Below are positions 1 through 5,000 of a stretch of 5,000 nucleotides of DNA, in pieces. This DNA is from Syntrophobacter sp. DG_60 (GTDB taxonomy: Bacteria > Desulfobacterota > Desulfofervidia > Desulfofervidales > DG-60), in NCBI GenBank assembly GCA_001304365.1, contig LJNA01000088.1:1-5000 (forward strand), read 5' to 3'. Numbering within the stretch: position 1 is the first letter of the stretch; each line of letters starts with the position of its first letter. The translations under genes and the position numbers were made by a program. The notes under the pieces are model-generated. The model was given only the letters and a program-made list of their open reading frames with translations, did not search any database and was not told where the DNA came from.

Positions 1-40
1 AGAAGGACAGCCAGATAAGGTAAAAATCCTTGTAAAATAG
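1..40 (+). CDS. Possible C-terminal end of an unidentified gene (partial)
   Basis: Frame 2 is open from the window edge to a TAG stop at 38-40 and reads EGQPDKVKILVK, which looks like an ordinary protein tail. The other two plus-strand frames hit stops within the first 30 bases. Indirect support comes from the neighbouring mobile element: removing it together with one copy of its 8-bp duplication leaves this TAG two bases from the mqnD stop codon, a typical arrangement for tightly packed convergent genes. Twelve residues are too few to identify a family, and a chance open frame of this length is quite possible. Confidence 0.3.
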   Translation, partial: EGQPDKVKILVK

Positions 41-42
41 TT
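35..42. repeat. Target-site duplication of element copy 1, left side
   Basis: AAATAGTT lies immediately left of the element and is identical to the 8 bases at 168-175 immediately right of it. It contains the TAG that may end the plus-strand gene at the window edge. Confidence 0.8.
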
Positions 43-167
43 GCAACCGTTCACCATTTTCTACTTACCGCAGAGAACGCAGAGATCACAGAGCACAAAA
101 GCAAAGCATTTTTAAAATTCTTATTTCTCTCTCTGCGTCCTCTGCGCACTCTGCGGTGAACGATTAC
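43..167 (-). mobile_element. MITE-like inverted-repeat element, copy 1
   Basis: This is a 125-bp non-coding element. Its ends are imperfect terminal inverted repeats: GCAACCGTTCACC on the left, and GTAATCGTTCACC read inward from the right (11 of 13 match). It is flanked by identical 8-bp direct repeats AAATAGTT at 35-42 and 168-175, the signature of a transposition target-site duplication. Inside each arm lie three contiguous 9-bp units ending in CRCAGAG (67-93 on the left; 131-157, in reverse complement, on the right), so a transcript could fold into a long hairpin around an AT-rich centre. Its reverse complement matches the second copy at 2091-2214 with about four substitutions and two small indels. 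It encodes no transposase and would need one in trans; the responsible family cannot be named from this window. The strand is given relative to copy 2. It sits just after the mqnD stop and could also act as a transcription terminator, which is an inference. Confidence 0.85.
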
Positions 168-175
168 AAATAGTT
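168..175. repeat. Target-site duplication of element copy 1, right side
   Basis: AAATAGTT matches 35-42 exactly. It directly abuts the mqnD stop codon (TAA on the minus strand at 178-176), so the insertion left mqnD intact. Confidence 0.8.
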
Positions 176-1003
176 TTATTCATAGATCATGTCTGAAGGT
201 AGGCCTTTTCTAAAGATTCCCCTTTCTTTGGCCAATAAAAAGAGCACCCTAATGGCTTCTTTTCCCTCATTTCTAAGGTCTATAGTGTAATCATTCACAT
301 AAAGCTTTATATGCTCAGTAATTACACTATCTTCCAAATAAGATGCATATCTTTTTATGTAGTCTTTAACCCTTTCTGGATAAGAAGATGCGTATTTGAT
401 GCTCTTTCTTACCAACAATGTAAATCTATCTATAATCTCTCTATCTAATGACCTTTTTGCTACAATTCCCCCTAGTGGCAGGGGCAATTTTGTCTTTTCT
501 TCCCACCATTTACCTAAGTCCAATACAATCTTTAGTCCGTATTTATCCAATAAAAACCTGCCTTCATGAATAATTAGGCCAAAATCAAAGGATTCTTCCT
601 TTAAAGCCTGCATAATTTGATTAAAGCGAACAAAGCCCACCTTAAAGGCAGGATCATAGAGCATTAATAACAGATAAGCAGTGGTAAAACGGCCTGGTGC
701 TGCCACATGGGCTCCATGTAAATCTTTTAATGAGCGGTTTTTAGTGACCAATAATGGTCCGCAACCTCGCCCCAATGCAGCCCCTACAGGTAAAAAATAA
801 TATTTATCAGTTATATAGCCTAAAATATGGCAAGAAACCTTTGAAATATCTAATTTGCTATTCAAGGCCATCTCATTAAGAACCTCTATATCATCAATTA
901 CTTCTTTGAAAGAAAAAGGCGATTTTATTAAACCATTTATTAAAGGGCCAAAGATAAATGTATCGTTAGGGCAAGGAGAAAATCCTAAAGTTAAACCCAC
1001 CAA
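176..1003 (-). CDS. mqnD: 1,4-dihydroxy-6-naphthoate synthase (MqnD), futalosine menaquinone pathway
   Basis: MqnD converts cyclic dehypoxanthinyl futalosine into 1,4-dihydroxy-6-naphthoate, the naphthalene precursor of menaquinone; it is a cytosolic enzyme with a periplasmic-binding-protein-like two-lobed fold. The family hallmarks are present: the N-terminal LGFSPCPNDTF (residues 6-16), the AAPGRFTTAYLLL substrate-pocket segment (101-113), IIHEGR (144-149) whose histidine corresponds to the catalytic base of the Thermus enzyme, and LPLPLGGI (173-180). At about 275 residues it has the normal length and looks complete. No ATG is available at the start. The longest reading uses TTG at 1003. 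A GTG at 1000, giving MGLTLGFSPCPND, fits the usual family N-terminus at least as well and puts the histidine at position 145. The ribosome binding site GGAAAGGGG lies 6 bases before TTG and 9 before GTG, so both are possible. The gene overlaps the end of mqnB by 10-13 bases, suggesting one transcript and translational coupling. Confidence 0.95.
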   Translation of the reverse strand: MVGLTLGFSPCPNDTFIFGPLINGLIKSPFSFKEVIDDIEVLNEMALNSKLDISKVSCHILGYITDKYYFLPVGAALGRGCGPLLVTKNRSLKDLHGAHVAAPGRFTTAYLLLMLYDPAFKVGFVRFNQIMQALKEESFDFGLIIHEGRFLLDKYGLKIVLDLGKWWEEKTKLPLPLGGIVAKRSLDREIIDRFTLLVRKSIKYASSYPERVKDYIKRYASYLEDSVITEHIKLYVNDYTIDLRNEGKEAIRVLFLLAKERGIFRKGLPSDMIYE

Positions 1004-1731
1004 TCACTGCCCCTTTCCAATAGATTTAATACTAACTTTTGACAATTTTTTGCAGCTGATGCAATTTTCCAATTTTTTCTATTATAACTGCCTACTAAAT
1101 TGCTAATGCAACGCAATTCTAAACAAGGAATCCCATAGATGGTGCAAACTTGTGCAACGGCTGCACCCTCCATGTTCTCACACACGCCAAAAAAACGCTG
1201 TCTCAAAATAGAAAGCCTTTGAATATCACCTGTAGTGGCATCTGTGGTAAGAAAAGGGCCTATTTTAAGATTAGAATCAGGCAAAAGAGACAAAATGGAT
1301 TTGGCTAATAGATTATTTAGCCTTTCATTCATAGGAAAGCAATTATAAAGATACCTCCCATTTTTTATTAAATAGGGTAAATTAATTTTATCTAAAGATT
1401 CCCAGCCTGCCTCTGTATATGCGCCTGCTTCTGCCCAAATCTCTTCACTTGCCAATGCAAAATCACCTATTTTTAAACCACTTTCAGGATAAGCCCCGCC
1501 ACAGCCTATTAGCCAGACCAGATCCGGCCTTCGATAATAAATAGAGGCAGTTAATGATTGAGCAACATTTGCTGTACCTATACCTGTAATAAGCAATTGA
1601 ACTTCATAATTAAATAAAGTTCCTTGATATCCCTGCTTTTCGCCTAAACTAAAGGCCTTCATTTCCTTTAATTGAGATGCCAATAGATTTATTTCTTGGA
1701 TAGTAGAGGCCAGAATAAGTAAATAACTCAT
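991..1731 (-). CDS. mqnB: Futalosine hydrolase (MqnB)
   Basis: MqnB is a nucleoside-phosphorylase-fold hydrolase that cleaves futalosine into hypoxanthine and dehypoxanthinyl futalosine, an early step of the alternative menaquinone route. The 246-residue protein begins with a Rossmann-like strand (YLLILAST, 3-10). It then shows GIGTAN (50-55), GCGGAYPESGLKIGDFALASEEIWAEAG in two stretches from residue 77 to 103, ENMEGAAVAQV (185-195) with the nucleosidase Met-Glu pair that binds ribose, and RCISNLVG followed by NRKNW (207-221), the block that separates futalosine hydrolases from most relatives. The related MTA/SAH nucleosidase (Pfs) shares the fold, but the adjacent mqnD and the ISNLVG block favour MqnB. 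The ATG at 1731 gives the expected short N-terminus; its ribosome binding site is weak (GAG seven bases upstream, within GAGTTGAAAT). The stop codon lies inside the start region of mqnD. It is the first gene of the visible minus-strand operon. Confidence 0.93.
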   Translation of the reverse strand: MSYLLILASTIQEINLLASQLKEMKAFSLGEKQGYQGTLFNYEVQLLITGIGTANVAQSLTASIYYRRPDLVWLIGCGGAYPESGLKIGDFALASEEIWAEAGAYTEAGWESLDKINLPYLIKNGRYLYNCFPMNERLNNLLAKSILSLLPDSNLKIGPFLTTDATTGDIQRLSILRQRFFGVCENMEGAAVAQVCTIYGIPCLELRCISNLVGSYNRKNWKIASAAKNCQKLVLNLLERGSDWWV

Positions 1732-2082
1732 ATTTCAACTCAAATACCAAATTTTAAGCACCAAATCCTTTTAGTCGATTCGTTAAATAATCAAATTGTT
1801 AAATAGTTAATTAGGCCTTATGACCTCAATGATTTTCCTCTCCAGATGCCCGTTTATTTCCTTCCTCAAATGAAAGTTGGGCAACAATGGGCTTTTTTAC
1901 TTAATTTTTTTAATGCTTAGGAAATTATAAAATTTGTCTTGATTCTTTAACACATTAGTGGCATTAAGTAAACATATCTACAATAATTATAAGCAAATCT
2001 TTAACGCTTAAATGTAAAGACCCTTCCCCAAGGCTATGCCGAATATATTTGCCTTCGGTGTGGAAAGAAGATAAAATAAGAA
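1732..2082. other. Gene-free stretch upstream of mqnB
   Basis: This AT-rich region shows no open frame with a credible start and ribosome binding site on either strand. It should hold the mqnB promoter. The only perfect TATAAT read toward mqnB is at 1929-1924 on the minus strand, but its spacing to any -35-like hexamer is poor and it would imply a leader of nearly 200 bases, so no promoter is called. Near the right end, short complementary segments can pair in several competing ways: CCTT with AAGG at 2022-2033, AAGGC (2030-2034) with GCCTT (2051-2055), and CCGAA (2039-2043) with TTCGG (2054-2058). These stems have only 4-5 bp and no following T-run, so no terminator is called. Confidence 0.5.
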
Positions 2083-2090
2083 ATAAACCC
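2083..2090. repeat. Target-site duplication of element copy 2, left side
   Basis: ATAAACCC immediately precedes the element and is identical to 2215-2222 on its other side. It differs from the duplication around copy 1, so the two copies inserted separately. Confidence 0.85.
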
Positions 2091-2214
2091 GTAATCGTTC
2101 ACCGCAGAGTGCACAGAGGACGCAGAGAGAAATAAGAATTTTAAAAATGCTTTGCTTTTGTGCTCTGTGATCTCTGCGTTCTCTGCGGTAAATAGAAAAA
2201 TGATGAACGGTTAC
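2091..2214 (+). mobile_element. MITE-like inverted-repeat element, copy 2
   Basis: This 124-bp non-coding element lies in the divergent region between mqnB and metF and is opposite in orientation to copy 1. Its terminal inverted repeats are GTAATCGTTCACC on the left and, reading inward from the right, GTAACCGTTCATC (11 of 13 match). The left arm has three contiguous 9-bp units, ACCGCAGAG, TGCACAGAG and GACGCAGAG (2101-2127). The right arm has the complementary set CTCTGTGAT, CTCTGCGTT and CTCTGCGGT (2163-2189). A 35-bp AT-rich centre separates them, and a 15-bp spacer lies between the right arm and the right terminal repeat. It is flanked by perfect 8-bp duplications. It carries no coding sequence, so it would be non-autonomous. 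Its right end lies 23 bp before the proposed -35 box of metF, so it replaced upstream sequence without breaking that promoter core. Confidence 0.88.
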
Positions 2215-2222
2215 ATAAACCC
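2215..2222. repeat. Target-site duplication of element copy 2, right side
   Basis: ATAAACCC is identical to 2083-2090. Its last base is also the first base of the palindrome at 2222-2240. Confidence 0.85.
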
Positions 2223-2240
2223 AAATTATTGCATAATTTG
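2222..2240. promoter_or_regulatory. Perfect palindrome overlapping the metF -35 box (candidate operator)
   Basis: CAAATTAT and ATAATTTG are exact reverse complements separated by TGC. The right arm covers the first half of the proposed -35 hexamer, so a dimeric protein bound here could block RNA polymerase. No known regulator motif was recognised, and AT-rich DNA produces such palindromes by chance more often than balanced DNA does. The operator role is inferred from position only. Confidence 0.35.
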
Positions 2241-2266
2241 AGTTGAAAAATTTAAATCATTATGAT
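2238..2266 (+). promoter_or_regulatory. Sigma70-like promoter for metF-metE
   Basis: The -35 box is TTGAGT (2238-2243) and the -10 box is TATGAT (2261-2266, five of six consensus bases), separated by exactly 17 bp. Transcription would start near 2273, leaving a leader of about 87 bases before metF. A weaker alternative pair, TTGCAT (2229-2234) and TTAAAT (2252-2257), also has 17-bp spacing. The leader is short, and no SAM riboswitch motif was recognised in it. Confidence 0.6.
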
Positions 2267-2274
2267 AATGGTTT
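2254..2274. promoter_or_regulatory. Palindrome spanning the metF -10 box (candidate operator)
   Basis: The core CATTATGATAATG is a perfect 6-1-6 inverted repeat (2258-2270). After one mismatched pair, the flanking AAA and TTT extend it to 21 bp. It covers the whole -10 box and the likely start site. The adjacent hexamers CATTAT and GATAAT resemble units of Fur-family boxes, but the arm order differs from the classic Fur palindrome, so the regulator is unidentified. Repression of methionine synthesis genes would be a natural role, but this is inferred from position alone. Confidence 0.4.
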
Positions 2275-2359
2275 GGGCAATGAGGCAGTCAATAAAATTC
2301 ACATAGATTACTTTTTCCTGACGTGAAAGATTCTATTTATTCGAGGAAGAGGAATAAAG

Positions 2360-3232
2360 ATGGTAAAGAGAATAAGAGACATACTGAATGAGAAGGAATT
2401 GACTTATTCAATCGAGTTCTTCCCGCCAAAAACCAAAAAGGGGAATGATAATCTTTTTGAAACTGCAAGGATGTTTAAAGAGCTAGAGCCGGACTGGTTT
2501 GCGGTAACCTACGGTGCCGGTGGAAGCACCAGGGAACTCACAATGGATATCGTTGATGAATTGCAAAAGCGTTTTGAAATTCCAACCATGCACCATTTAA
2601 CCTGTATAGGCCACAGCAAGGCTGAACTAAGGACTATAATCGAGGAGATGAAGAGAAGGGGTATTTGTAATATCTTGGCGCTACGAGGTGATCCACCCAA
2701 AGATATAGACCATTGGGAACCTCCTGCTGACGGGCTGGATTATGCCTATCAGCTTTGCAAACTTATCCGTTCCTATGATAGTTTCTTTAGTATAGGTGTT
2801 GCGGGTTTTCCAGAAGGACATATCACTTGCCCTGACAAGGAAACTGATTCCAAATATCTGAAAATCAAGATAGATGCCGGTGGTGAATTTGTAATAACCC
2901 AAATTTTCTTTGACAATAAGGACTATTTTGAATACCTAGAGAGGACAAAGAAGATAGACATCACAGTGCGAATCATTCCTGGAATTTTACCCATAACAAA
3001 TTACCAAACACTGGTTAAATTCTGCAAAACCTGTGGAGCCACCATCTCTCAGCGGGTTCATGATATATTTAAACCGCTTGATGGTAATGACGAGGCTACT
3101 TATAATGCGGGTGTCCAGTTTACAGTTGAGCAATGCAGTGAGCTACTTGAAGGTGGGGCACCAGGGCTTCATTTCTTTGCATTGAACAAACTGGACCCCA
3201 CACGGGAAATCTTAAACAGAATAAAGCGATAG
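2360..3232 (+). CDS. metF: 5,10-methylenetetrahydrofolate reductase (MetF)
   Basis: MetF is a cytosolic FAD-containing TIM-barrel enzyme that reduces 5,10-methylene-tetrahydrofolate to 5-methyl-tetrahydrofolate, the methyl donor for methionine synthesis. The 290-residue protein has the usual single-domain bacterial length. SIEFFPPKT (17-25) contains Glu19, matching catalytic Glu28 of the E. coli enzyme. VTYGAGGS (49-56), HLTC (79-82) and ALRGDPP (107-113) follow; Asp111 matches the flavin-contacting Asp120. DAGGEFVITQIFFD (172-185) contains the substrate-binding Gln181. IIPGILPI (205-212) and GLHFFALNK (269-277) complete the family pattern. The ATG is supported by GAGGAAGAGG ending seven bases upstream and by the family-like N-terminus. 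A promoter with overlapping palindromes lies upstream. metE begins 76 bp after the stop and uses the product, so the two are probably co-transcribed. Only one domain is present, unlike eukaryotic MTHFR, which has an added regulatory domain. Confidence 0.97.
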   Translation: MVKRIRDILNEKELTYSIEFFPPKTKKGNDNLFETARMFKELEPDWFAVTYGAGGSTRELTMDIVDELQKRFEIPTMHHLTCIGHSKAELRTIIEEMKRRGICNILALRGDPPKDIDHWEPPADGLDYAYQLCKLIRSYDSFFSIGVAGFPEGHITCPDKETDSKYLKIKIDAGGEFVITQIFFDNKDYFEYLERTKKIDITVRIIPGILPITNYQTLVKFCKTCGATISQRVHDIFKPLDGNDEATYNAGVQFTVEQCSELLEGGAPGLHFFALNKLDPTREILNRIKR

Positions 3233-3273
3233 GAAATGTTTCTACCCAAATTATGCCTATAAGTTCTGAAAAA

Positions 3274-3288
3274 GGTAGGTTTCCTACC
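3274..3288 (+). other. Small hairpin between metF and metE
   Basis: GGTAGG and CCTACC form a perfect 6-bp stem with a TTT loop, ending 10 bases before the metE ribosome binding site. No T-run follows, so it is not a convincing terminator. It could affect mRNA processing or stability between the two genes. The left arm could instead pair weakly with CTACC at 3242-3246. Confidence 0.3.
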
Positions 3289-3298
3289 CATAAATTTT

Positions 3299-3305
3299 GG
3301 AGGAG
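3299..3305 (+). promoter_or_regulatory. Strong ribosome binding site of metE
   Basis: GGAGGAG lies just before the ATG at 3309, with GGAGG five bases away. This is close to ideal pairing with 16S rRNA and fixes the metE start. It implies that metE can be translated independently of metF and possibly more strongly. Confidence 0.85.
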
Positions 3306-3308
3306 TAT

Positions 3309-5000
3309 ATGGAGATTTTGAGTAGCAATCTAGGTTATCCTAGGATAGGGAAAAATAGAGAGTCAAAGAAGGCATTAGAAGGCTATTGGCAAAATAAGAT
3401 AAGTGAAGATGAACTAAAGAAAACCGCCTTAAATCTGCAAATAGAAAATTGGCGCTATCAGAAAAAGATAGGTGTTGACCTAATCCCTGTAAATGATTTT
3501 TCCCTCTATGACCATATGCTAGATATGGCAACAATGCTGGGATTCATTCCCAAAAGATTTGATGGTAAAGAAAAGAAGTCTGTACCCCTTTCTCTTTATT
3601 TTACATTGGCCAGGGGAAAGGAAGACATAGTACCACTAGAGATGACCAAGTGGTTTGACACAAACTATCATTACCTTGTGCCGGAATTAGACACCATGCC
3701 TTACCTTTTAGAAAACCGCCTTCTTATTTCCTATAAACTGGCAAAGGAAGAGTTTGGTATACAGGGCAAACCTGTGATTATAGGCCCGTATACATTTTTA
3801 ACACTAAGTAAAATCCTTTTAGAGAAAAGGCCTTTAATTTCAGCATTAATGGATGTTTATAAGGAAATCCTATCATCGCTTGAGAAAGAAGGTGTACTGT
3901 GGATACAAATGGATGAACCTGCTCTAGTGCTGGATTTAGATGAGGGAGATATAAGGTTAGTAGAAGAGATTTATAGAGGACTAGCAGATACAAAGCTTAA
4001 TATTATATTGCAGACGTATTTTGGGGCAGTGTCATTTTACGAGAGGGTAATAAATCTACCTATAATTGCTATAGGGTTGGATTTTGTTAAAGGTAAGGAA
4101 AATCTTGAAAACTTAAAAAAATATGGCTTTCCAAAGGATAAATTCCTGGCATTAGGTATGGTAGATGGAAGAAATGTTTGGAGGACAAATCTAAGGGAGA
4201 CATCTAATCTAATTAAAGAACTATTAGAGGCTGCAAAACCAAAGGGATTGATATTGCAGCCTAGTTGTAGCCTTATCCATCTACCTGTAAGCATTGGACT
4301 AGAAAGGGATATGGGAAAGGATTTAAAAGGTCGACTGGCATTTGCCAATGAGCGTTTAAAAGAAGTAGTGAAATTGACCAATGCATTAAGGGGAGGAGAA
4401 GAAATTAAAGATGTATCAGATACCTATAAGGGGGTAGGCTATCTTTTGGAGATAGGAGAAAAGATTAAGCGCCTTGAGCCATCTGATTTTAAAAGGGCCC
4501 TCCCTTATGAGGAAAGAAAAATTAAACAGCAAGCTGTTTTAAACCTCCCTATTTTCCCAACCACTACTATTGGAAGCTTTCCCCAGACAAAAGAGATAAG
4601 GAAAATGAGGGCAAGATACAAAAATGGAGAGATTAGTGAGAGTGAGTACCAGGCATTTATTAGAGAAAGGATGGCCTATTGTATAGGGATTCAAGGGGGT
4701 TTGGGCCTAGATGTATTGGTGCATGGTGAGTTTGAAAGAAGCGATATGGTGGAATACTTTGCCCAAAAATTGACGGGTTTTTTAATTACCAAAAACGGAT
4801 GGGTTCAATCCTATGGTTCCCGCTATGTGCGTTCACCCATTATTTATGGTGATGTGTCTAGGCCAAAACCTATGACATTAGAGGAAATCACATTTGCCCA
4901 AAGTTTAACAAAAAAACCCGTTAAGGGGATGATCACAGGCCCTATTACTATCCTAAATTGGTCATTTGTAAGAGAAGATATTCCAAGAAAGGAGGTAGCT
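3309..5000 (+). CDS. metE: Cobalamin-independent methionine synthase (MetE), 3'-truncated by window end
   Basis: MetE transfers the methyl group of 5-methyl-tetrahydropteroyl-polyglutamate directly to homocysteine, without vitamin B12, giving methionine in the cytosol. The frame is open for 564 codons to the window edge; the family is about 755 residues, so roughly three quarters is visible. The N-terminal barrel shows LGYPRIGKNRE (8-18), EMTKWFDTNYHYLVPE (111-126), WIQMDEPALVLD (198-209), GMVDGRNVWR (283-292) and QPSCSLIHLP (317-326). The catalytic barrel begins with TTTIGSFPQT (418-427), whose Ile-Gly-Ser matches the E. coli homocysteine-binding loop. VHGEFERSDMVEYF follows, with Glu474 matching E. 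coli Glu484, then GWVQSYGSR (497-505) and MITGPITILNWSF (541-553). The zinc ligands (His, Cys, Glu, Cys) lie beyond the window, so catalytic competence cannot be confirmed. The start is fixed by a strong ribosome binding site and the conserved N-terminus. No frameshift or internal stop was seen. It follows metF, which supplies its methyl donor. Confidence 0.97.
   Translation, partial: MEILSSNLGYPRIGKNRESKKALEGYWQNKISEDELKKTALNLQIENWRYQKKIGVDLIPVNDFSLYDHMLDMATMLGFIPKRFDGKEKKSVPLSLYFTLARGKEDIVPLEMTKWFDTNYHYLVPELDTMPYLLENRLLISYKLAKEEFGIQGKPVIIGPYTFLTLSKILLEKRPLISALMDVYKEILSSLEKEGVLWIQMDEPALVLDLDEGDIRLVEEIYRGLADTKLNIILQTYFGAVSFYERVINLPIIAIGLDFVKGKENLENLKKYGFPKDKFLALGMVDGRNVWRTNLRETSNLIKELLEAAKPKGLILQPSCSLIHLPVSIGLERDMGKDLKGRLAFANERLKEVVKLTNALRGGEEIKDVSDTYKGVGYLLEIGEKIKRLEPSDFKRALPYEERKIKQQAVLNLPIFPTTTIGSFPQTKEIRKMRARYKNGEISESEYQAFIRERMAYCIGIQGGLGLDVLVHGEFERSDMVEYFAQKLTGFLITKNGWVQSYGSRYVRSPIIYGDVSRPKPMTLEEITFAQSLTKKPVKGMITGPITILNWSFVREDIPRKEVA

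Noticed and set aside
43..167. CRISPR array, suggested by repeated CGCAGAG units
   Set aside because: The units are 9 bp, contiguous and arranged in inverted arms, with no regular spacers.
855..1106. Plus-strand open frame of 83 codons
   Set aside because: It runs antisense across the mqnD start and mqnB end, has no family-like sequence, and both genes on the other strand are well supported.
1821..1874. Small plus-strand peptide of 17 codons
   Set aside because: It has no ribosome binding site and no recognisable sequence; its length is expected by chance.
1866..1896. Possible terminator ending in the T-run after GGGC
   Set aside because: The upstream bases pair only through a short stem with G-T pairs, not enough for an intrinsic terminator.
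35..2222. Composite transposon carrying mqnBD between two inverted elements
   Set aside because: A composite unit would share one duplication at its outer ends. Here each copy has its own pair of identical 8-mers, so they inserted independently.
2273..2359. SAM riboswitch in the metF leader
   Set aside because: The leader is only about 87 bases and no conserved SAM riboswitch core or terminator was recognised. TTCAC (2298-2302) and GTGAA (2323-2327) form only a 5-bp stem with a 20-base loop.
4037..4381. Minus-strand open frame of 114 codons
   Set aside because: It is antisense to metE, whose sense frame is conserved throughout. The shorter antisense frames in metF and elsewhere in metE are dismissed for the same reason.

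Overview
This AT-rich window carries two metabolic gene clusters facing away from each other, plus two copies of a small mobile-element-like repeat. One cluster, on the minus strand, is a late menaquinone-biosynthesis pair of the futalosine route (mqnB then mqnD). The other, on the plus strand, is a methionine-biosynthesis pair (metF then metE, the latter cut by the window end). The futalosine route, cobalamin-independent methionine synthase, clear GGAGG-type ribosome binding sites and CGCAGAG-rich repeats suit a low-GC anaerobic or microaerophilic bacterium. A Desulfobacterota-like lineage is one guess, but the sequence does not establish the taxon.

Layout: bases 1-40 may be the last codons of a plus-strand gene ending in TAG. 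A 125-bp inverted-repeat element (43-167) follows, flanked by a perfect 8-bp duplication. The minus-strand operon mqnB (991-1731) and mqnD (176-1000 or 1003) comes next, with the two reading frames overlapping. A divergent gene-free region (1732-2359) contains a second, oppositely oriented copy of the element (2091-2214) with its own, different, perfect 8-bp duplication. It also holds a good sigma70-like promoter for metF, overlapped by two palindromes. metF (2360-3232) is followed after 76 bp by metE (3309 to beyond 5000).

How the genes work together: MqnB removes the base from futalosine and MqnD later releases 1,4-dihydroxy-6-naphthoate, a menaquinone precursor; the intervening enzymes (MqnC and others) are not in view. 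MetF makes 5-methyl-tetrahydrofolate, which MetE uses to methylate homocysteine, so the plus-strand pair performs two consecutive steps.

The core genes are ordinary. The most noteworthy feature is the pair of roughly 96% identical MITE-like elements. Each has imperfect terminal inverted repeats, three contiguous 9-bp CRCAGAG units in each arm, and its own target-site duplication, which points to two independent transposition events. No undescribed multi-gene system is apparent.
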